Of a stretch of 10,246 bases of DNA, positions 6,489-10,246 are shown in pieces. Under the pieces are notes generated by a model. It was given only the letters and a program-made list of their open reading frames with translations. It was not told the origin of the DNA and made no database searches. The stretch lies in contig JAFDBW010000045.1 in NCBI GenBank assembly GCA_019313105.1, positions 1-10,246 on the forward strand, written 5' to 3'. The translations under genes were made by a program, and so were the position numbers. The first letter of the stretch is position 1, and each line of letters opens with the position of its first letter. Source of the stretch: Deltaproteobacteria bacterium (lineage in GTDB: Bacteria > Desulfobacterota > Desulfuromonadia > Desulfuromonadales > BM103).

Positions 6489-6980
6489 TTAACTGGCCGA
6501 ATATTTAGCACGCCGCTCTTGCAGAATTTTGGCATGCCGACTTTCTTCACCGGCCAACCAGTCGAAGGCTTCCCTGCCGTCGTCCGACTGGGCAAGGCTG
6601 CTGGCTTTTGCAAAATATTCGGCAAACTTTACTTCTGCCTCTATGGCCATATCGAGCGCCTGGAGGTCGGCATTCTGAGTATTCAGAACCGCTTCCAGAC
6701 ATTCCGCATCGGGGAATATCTGGTCATCGGCGAAACGGTTGAGATATTGCAGGAACTCTTCTTCGCAATCGGCACATGAGCCATCCTGGTATCTCGATTC
6801 CACCTGGTTCCAACGTCTCAGGTGCTCAACTTCGTCCTGGGCACGCCCGGTGAAGATGTCTTTCAATGACGGGTCAGAGGCGCGTTCAGACATGGTGGAA
6901 TAAAAACGATGACCATTCTTCTCAACTTCCTTCGCCGCCCTGATGACCTCAAAGCCACTGAAGTGCTTGATACCACTCAT
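6489..6980 (-). CDS. Rubrerythrin/ferritin-like diiron protein
   Basis: This 163-residue four-helix diiron protein resembles the erythrin half of rubrerythrin, without a rubredoxin domain. Helix 1 carries EVEKNGHRFY (likely ligand Glu20), helix 2 DEVEHLRRW (Glu50 and His53), helix 3 AIEAEVKFAEYF (Glu114 or Glu116) and helix 4 EESRHAKIL (Glu146 and His149). Rubrerythrins reduce peroxide or handle iron in anaerobes; relatives lacking rubredoxin depend on an external electron donor. Between helices 2 and 3 is an inserted SCADCEEEF segment with a CxxC pair (Cys69/72), too small to be a rubredoxin. AAGGA lies seven bases before the ATG. It follows the AsmA-family gene by 54 bases on the same strand and is followed by the PilZ remnant. 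Confidence 0.88.
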   Translation of the reverse strand: MSGIKHFSGFEVIRAAKEVEKNGHRFYSTMSERASDPSLKDIFTGRAQDEVEHLRRWNQVESRYQDGSCADCEEEFLQYLNRFADDQIFPDAECLEAVLNTQNADLQALDMAIEAEVKFAEYFAKASSLAQSDDGREAFDWLAGEESRHAKILQERRAKYSAS

Positions 6981-7034
6981 AAAATAATCCTTTCTTTCAG
7001 TTAAGGATTCTTGTAACCCAGGCCAACCGAACTG

Positions 7035-9437
7035 TCAATTGCCAAAAAGGTTTTTCAAAGAATCCCGCAACAGCTTGTTCGTCGGATTGTCGACAGGTGC
7101 GTCTTCCTGACCGGTCTGTTCCTGGGCTTCATTCGGTGCAGCAGGTTCCGAGGTTTTGAATAATTTGTCAAGATGACGGCCCAGTTCCTTGCCAAGGACT
7201 TCCGACGCCTGCCTTTGAAGCCCCTTCGGGTCCAGGCCGAACTTCGGCGAAGTATAACTGCCGGAGACAAGCAACGGCACCTGACTCCAGCCATCCTTGT
7301 CTGTAAGATACCTTGTCAATTTCCCACCGGAATCAAGTCGAGCCGCAAGTTGTGGACTTAAACGGGTATCCATCGACAGGTTCATGGTGCCATCCAGACC
7401 GATCGATCCTTTGGGGAAGAGCTTTAGCTCGTCACTGAGAAGACTGCTGTCGATGTGCAATTTACCATCGATGATCTTGATATCGCCCTGGAAATTTTTA
7501 AAGCGGATTTCATCCTTATTTGTAAGTTGCAGGAAGGAGGCGAAGCCTTTGACCAGCCCCGGGCTGACCACGCGACCGTCGGCAAGCAGCAGATCACCCT
7601 GTCCGTTGAGTTGCTTGCTCATAGTCTGCCAACGGGTACCCCGGCCCTTGATGCTAAAGTTCAGGTCCATGGCGCCGAGCAGAGCACCGGCAGCTTTGGG
7701 GATAAACGCTGTCAACAGGGGGTCGGCCTGGATCGTCTTGATAGCGAGGTCAGCGTTATAGGTCAGTCCTTTTGTACCAAGATTCACCTGTGCCGTATTG
7801 GAGAACGAGCCTCCAGCCAAGTTACCGTCCATCTGGCTGATTGTCAGGACATTGTCCTTTAATTGGTATCTGGCAATAAAATTATCGATCGACAAGCCTT
7901 TATAAAGGGTCCTGCCGATGCTGATTTTACCGCTGGCCTGAAGCGGAATGTCAAAAGGACCGATTTCTTCGTCCTTGGCCACTGATGGCTGTCCTTTGCC
8001 GACAGCAACAGCTGCCCCGGCTCCCCCACCCGCCCTCAGCAAGGGATCGAGCTGGAAATTTTCCGAGGTGGCATCAGCCCTGGCGATAATCGTCTTGCCA
8101 AACAGGTTGCTGGCGCTCATGGCAATACTGGCCCGGTTCTCACCCAAGCGCATTTCAAGTCCTTCAGAAACCAGCTGATCATCAGCAAACTTGAGCAGTC
8201 CGAAAACCGCCGGACGCTGACCATTTGCCGTCACCTGGACATCGTCCAGGGTGATAACAGCCTTGCGGAGCAGCTTGAGCGGATTATCCAGGACTCCTGC
8301 CAGCTGTGCATCGAGCTTGACGATCCCGGAAGGATCCAGATCCTTGCCCCCCGATACCAGGCCGGGAGGCAAGCTTTTCATTGCCTGTTTCAGCTCGAGG
8401 CCCGGTACAGTCAGTTGTAATGCAAGGCCAGGTTTCGCGAAAAGACTATCGATCTTGCCGGATAGTTCAGCGACCAGGCCGTTGTAATCAACATGCCCGC
8501 GACGCAGATTCAAAACCCCGGATTTCAAACCAACAGACAGATCATAAGCAACTTCAATTTCGGCATTTTTCAGGGGTGCATCAGGCAGAGCATCGAGGAT
8601 CAAGTCAAGTTCTGTTAATTTCAAGGTTCCGTCCGCAGAGATATCTTCAAGGCCCCCCGAGATGTTTACTTCGAGATTGACCTTCAGACCTTCCAGCTTG
8701 CCCGGTACAGCATCGTTGAAATATGGCCTGAATGCCAGGGCATCAAAGTCTACGACTTTGACCTTGAAATCTCCCACGGGACCGATGAGACTGACGGAGC
8801 CATCAACCTCAAAACGCGCCTGATTGATCCTGCCCTTGAGCGTAACGGGCACAGAGCCGTCCAGAGTAATGCCTTTTGCGGCAACTTGCAGATCGCTGAT
8901 TTCGATAGTATGTGGAGTTTTCCCTGTGAGCGTATGGTCGATAAGAACCAGGCTGCCATCCTCGATACTGACTTGCGAAACCAACAGGCCGATCGGTGTT
9001 GTCTCCGATTCCCCTTGATTATGATCTTTTGCGGCTTTTTTATCACTCCTGCCAACGATGTCATCAAAACTGAATTGGCCATTGGCCAAACGAACAACTC
9101 TGATTCTGGGAGATTCGACCCTGACCTCGTCAATCACCACTTTCATGGCCAACAGGGGTAAAAGCTGGTACTTGAGACGAACCAGTTTCGTGCCGACGAA
9201 AACCTCCTGACCGTCTTTCTCATAAACCTTGAGGTCGTTCAGTTCGATCCCCGAAAACAAGCTGACACTGATATCGCCGAGTTCAACCTTGCGCTGCAAT
9301 GCTTCCTCGGCAATTGGCAACACAGTCTGCTTGACACGCTCTGGTGTAATCAGAACCTTGGCCAGCACAACCAGGCAGAGAACAAGCACCACAACGACTA
9401 CGGCGACAACAGCGAGTATTTTGGTGAACTTTTTCAT
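7035..9437 (-). CDS. AsmA-family envelope protein
   Basis: This 800-residue protein has one N-terminal membrane segment (about residues 7-29, a run of V, L and A after KKFTK) and no other obvious one, so it is anchored in the inner membrane with the body in the periplasm. The N-terminal AsmA block is clear: ITPERVKQTVLPIAEEAL followed by GDISVSLFSGIELNDLKV. The centre is the long beta-strand-rich repeat typical of the family. The AsmA-like C-terminal region (about 610-730) contains LNGQGDLLLADGRV, GFASFLQL and GDIKIIDGKLHID. AsmA-like proteins are thought to form bridge-like grooves for phospholipid transfer to the outer membrane; which member this is cannot be told. An Ala/Gly-rich linker and a charged Glu/Gln/Pro tail flank the domains. 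GAGG lies six bases before the ATG. The EVE gene ends 52 bases upstream on the same strand, so an operon is plausible. Confidence 0.9.
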   Translation of the reverse strand: MKKFTKILAVVAVVVVVLVLCLVVLAKVLITPERVKQTVLPIAEEALQRKVELGDISVSLFSGIELNDLKVYEKDGQEVFVGTKLVRLKYQLLPLLAMKVVIDEVRVESPRIRVVRLANGQFSFDDIVGRSDKKAAKDHNQGESETTPIGLLVSQVSIEDGSLVLIDHTLTGKTPHTIEISDLQVAAKGITLDGSVPVTLKGRINQARFEVDGSVSLIGPVGDFKVKVVDFDALAFRPYFNDAVPGKLEGLKVNLEVNISGGLEDISADGTLKLTELDLILDALPDAPLKNAEIEVAYDLSVGLKSGVLNLRRGHVDYNGLVAELSGKIDSLFAKPGLALQLTVPGLELKQAMKSLPPGLVSGGKDLDPSGIVKLDAQLAGVLDNPLKLLRKAVITLDDVQVTANGQRPAVFGLLKFADDQLVSEGLEMRLGENRASIAMSASNLFGKTIIARADATSENFQLDPLLRAGGGAGAAVAVGKGQPSVAKDEEIGPFDIPLQASGKISIGRTLYKGLSIDNFIARYQLKDNVLTISQMDGNLAGGSFSNTAQVNLGTKGLTYNADLAIKTIQADPLLTAFIPKAAGALLGAMDLNFSIKGRGTRWQTMSKQLNGQGDLLLADGRVVSPGLVKGFASFLQLTNKDEIRFKNFQGDIKIIDGKLHIDSSLLSDELKLFPKGSIGLDGTMNLSMDTRLSPQLAARLDSGGKLTRYLTDKDGWSQVPLLVSGSYTSPKFGLDPKGLQRQASEVLGKELGRHLDKLFKTSEPAAPNEAQEQTGQEDAPVDNPTNKLLRDSLKNLFGN

Positions 9438-9489
9438 TATGTACCTCTAAATGACAGGGGCCAGACATTAGAAATTGGAGGAAATTTTA

Positions 9490-9975
9490 TCACTTTGATG
9501 GCAACGGGTCATCCATCTGGTTGACCAACAGCACCTCAAGCCACTGCTCCCTGGTGACCGGCTGCACGGACAGGCGGTTACCCTTTCGCAAAACATCCAT
9601 CCCCGACAAGACAGGATGCCTGCGGAGATCGTCCCGGGTCAACGGATAAGGAAGGTGACAAAGGTATTGTACATCCACCACAAACCAGATCGGCTTCTCA
9701 TTGGACGCTTTCGGGTCAAAATGTTTTTCACGTGGGTCCAGGGCGGTCAGGTCGGGATACCCTTCGCAGACAACCCTGGCCAGGCCAACAATTGCCGGCT
9801 CTTTGCAGTTGCTGTGATAGAACAGAACCCCATCACCGACCTTGATCTGATCACGCAGAAAGTTGCGCGCCTGGTAGTTGCGCACACCATCCCAACGGTC
9901 TGTACTGTCGGGACGTGCTTTCAGATCATCAATCGAGAAACAATCCGGTTCGGATTTCATCAGCCAGTAGTTCAT
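9490..9975 (-). CDS. EVE-domain protein
   Basis: This is a 161-residue single-domain protein beginning MNYWLMKSEPDCFSIDDL, the hallmark N-terminus of EVE (PUA/YTH-like) proteins. WDGVRNYQARNFL, VGDGVLFYHSNCKEPAIVGLA, DPREKHFDPKAS and WFVVDV are the other conserved blocks and build the pocket that in the family accommodates a modified base. Length equals the family norm. The open frame extends 52 codons further upstream, but that part is the translation of a seven-base repeat hairpin and has no homologous look; ATG 9975 is therefore the start, although its ribosome site is weak (GGTG at a distance of six). EVE proteins occur both as solitary housekeeping genes and near defence genes; no defence gene is adjacent here. 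Confidence 0.92.
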   Translation of the reverse strand: MNYWLMKSEPDCFSIDDLKARPDSTDRWDGVRNYQARNFLRDQIKVGDGVLFYHSNCKEPAIVGLARVVCEGYPDLTALDPREKHFDPKASNEKPIWFVVDVQYLCHLPYPLTRDDLRRHPVLSGMDVLRKGNRLSVQPVTREQWLEVLLVNQMDDPLPSK

Positions 9976-9984
9976 CGTTAACAC

Positions 9985-10057
9985 CAGGGGCTGGAGGTTG
10001 GGAGCTGGGGACTGAGGAACACATCGAACACACAGTCCCCAGTCTCCAGTCCCCAGC
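9985..10057. repeat. CCCCAGT-type heptamer repeat forming a long hairpin
   Basis: The right arm (10033-10057) is built of seven-base units CCCCAGT, CTCCAGT and CCCCAGC; the left arm (about 9985-10014) is the diverged complement with the same period. CTGGGGACTG (10005-10014) pairs perfectly with CAGTCCCCAG (10033-10042), and GGAG (10001-10004) extends it with CTCC (10044-10047) past one bulged base. The loop is 18 bases. It lies in the leader of the EVE gene. On the plus strand the right arm is followed by AG and seven T (10060-10066), so it also resembles a terminator in that direction. Confidence 0.75.
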
Positions 10058-10142
10058 AGTTTTTTTGCAGCTTTTTTGACCTCTGTCAAAGTGAGTTGCC
10101 ATAGAATAGGATAGGATCGCAACAACTTCACTCACCGAACCA

Positions 10143-10151
10143 ATTATAACA
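10143..10151 (-). promoter_or_regulatory. Extended -10 promoter for the EVE gene
   Basis: On the minus strand TGTTATAAT is a full TGnTATAAT extended -10 element; no good -35 is visible, which this class tolerates. Transcription would start near 10136 and give a leader of about 160 bases containing the heptamer hairpin. A second TATAAT lies at 10182-10177 and could be an alternative. Confidence 0.4.
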
Positions 10152-10246
10152 AATCAACGAGTTGAAGCTGCTAGGAATTATACATAAAGCTGTTAAAGTT
10201 GTTGTGATTTGCACAACAGAAGCAACAATTACAACCTAAACGAAAA

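Noticed and set aside
9976..10131. 52-codon N-terminal extension of the EVE protein
   Set aside because: It translates the heptamer hairpin and leader; the family starts at MNYWLMKSEP.
1..10246. Defence island, CRISPR array, transposon, prophage or biosynthetic cluster
   Set aside because: No spacer-repeat pattern, transposase, integrase, tRNA-flanked att site or synthase is visible; the lone EVE gene has no defence partner here.

Overview
The window reads as ordinary bacterial chromosome with moderate GC, short intergenic gaps and Shine-Dalgarno-led genes. The gene set suggests an anaerobic or microaerophilic Gram-negative of the Desulfuromonadia/deltaproteobacterial type: a rubrerythrin-like diiron protein, a GcvR-like double-ACT protein, a PilZ remnant, an AsmA-type envelope protein and a DUF255 thioredoxin-like protein. 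The assignment is an inference from protein flavour; no rRNA, tRNA or other taxonomic marker is present.

Layout. Positions 1-4526 are entirely minus-strand. Read in the direction of transcription they hold a helical zinc-ribbon protein, the ribosome-assembly GTPase RbgA/YlqF, a single-domain rhodanese overlapping the end of rbgA, a DUF255 (YyaL/SPATA20) thioredoxin-fold protein, and an alpha/beta hydrolase that runs off the left edge. A divergent intergenic region (4527-4748) separates this from two plus-strand genes: a double-ACT regulator (4749-5279) and an unrecognised acidic 122-residue protein (5403-5771). From 5772 to 6162 there is no protein gene. This stretch carries a sigma70-like promoter, an operator-like palindrome, a sequestered AAGGAGG and a strong hairpin terminator, which together look like an orphan transcription unit or a small RNA. 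From 6163 to the right edge everything is again minus-strand: EVE-domain protein, AsmA-family protein, rubrerythrin-like protein and, just downstream, a broken PilZ-domain gene that ends before the strong terminator at 6080-6109.

The genes are mostly housekeeping or stress-associated and I do not see a defence island, biosynthetic cluster, CRISPR array, insertion sequence or phage module. RbgA acts in 50S assembly, AsmA-type proteins in envelope lipid homeostasis, and the rubrerythrin and rhodanese probably in peroxide/iron and sulfur handling. The EVE protein probably binds modified nucleic acid.

The items most worth a second look are the frameshifted PilZ gene, the orphan promoter-palindrome-SD-terminator unit beside it, and a seven-base CCCCAGT-type repeat that forms a long hairpin in the leader of the EVE gene. 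None of these by itself proves a new system.
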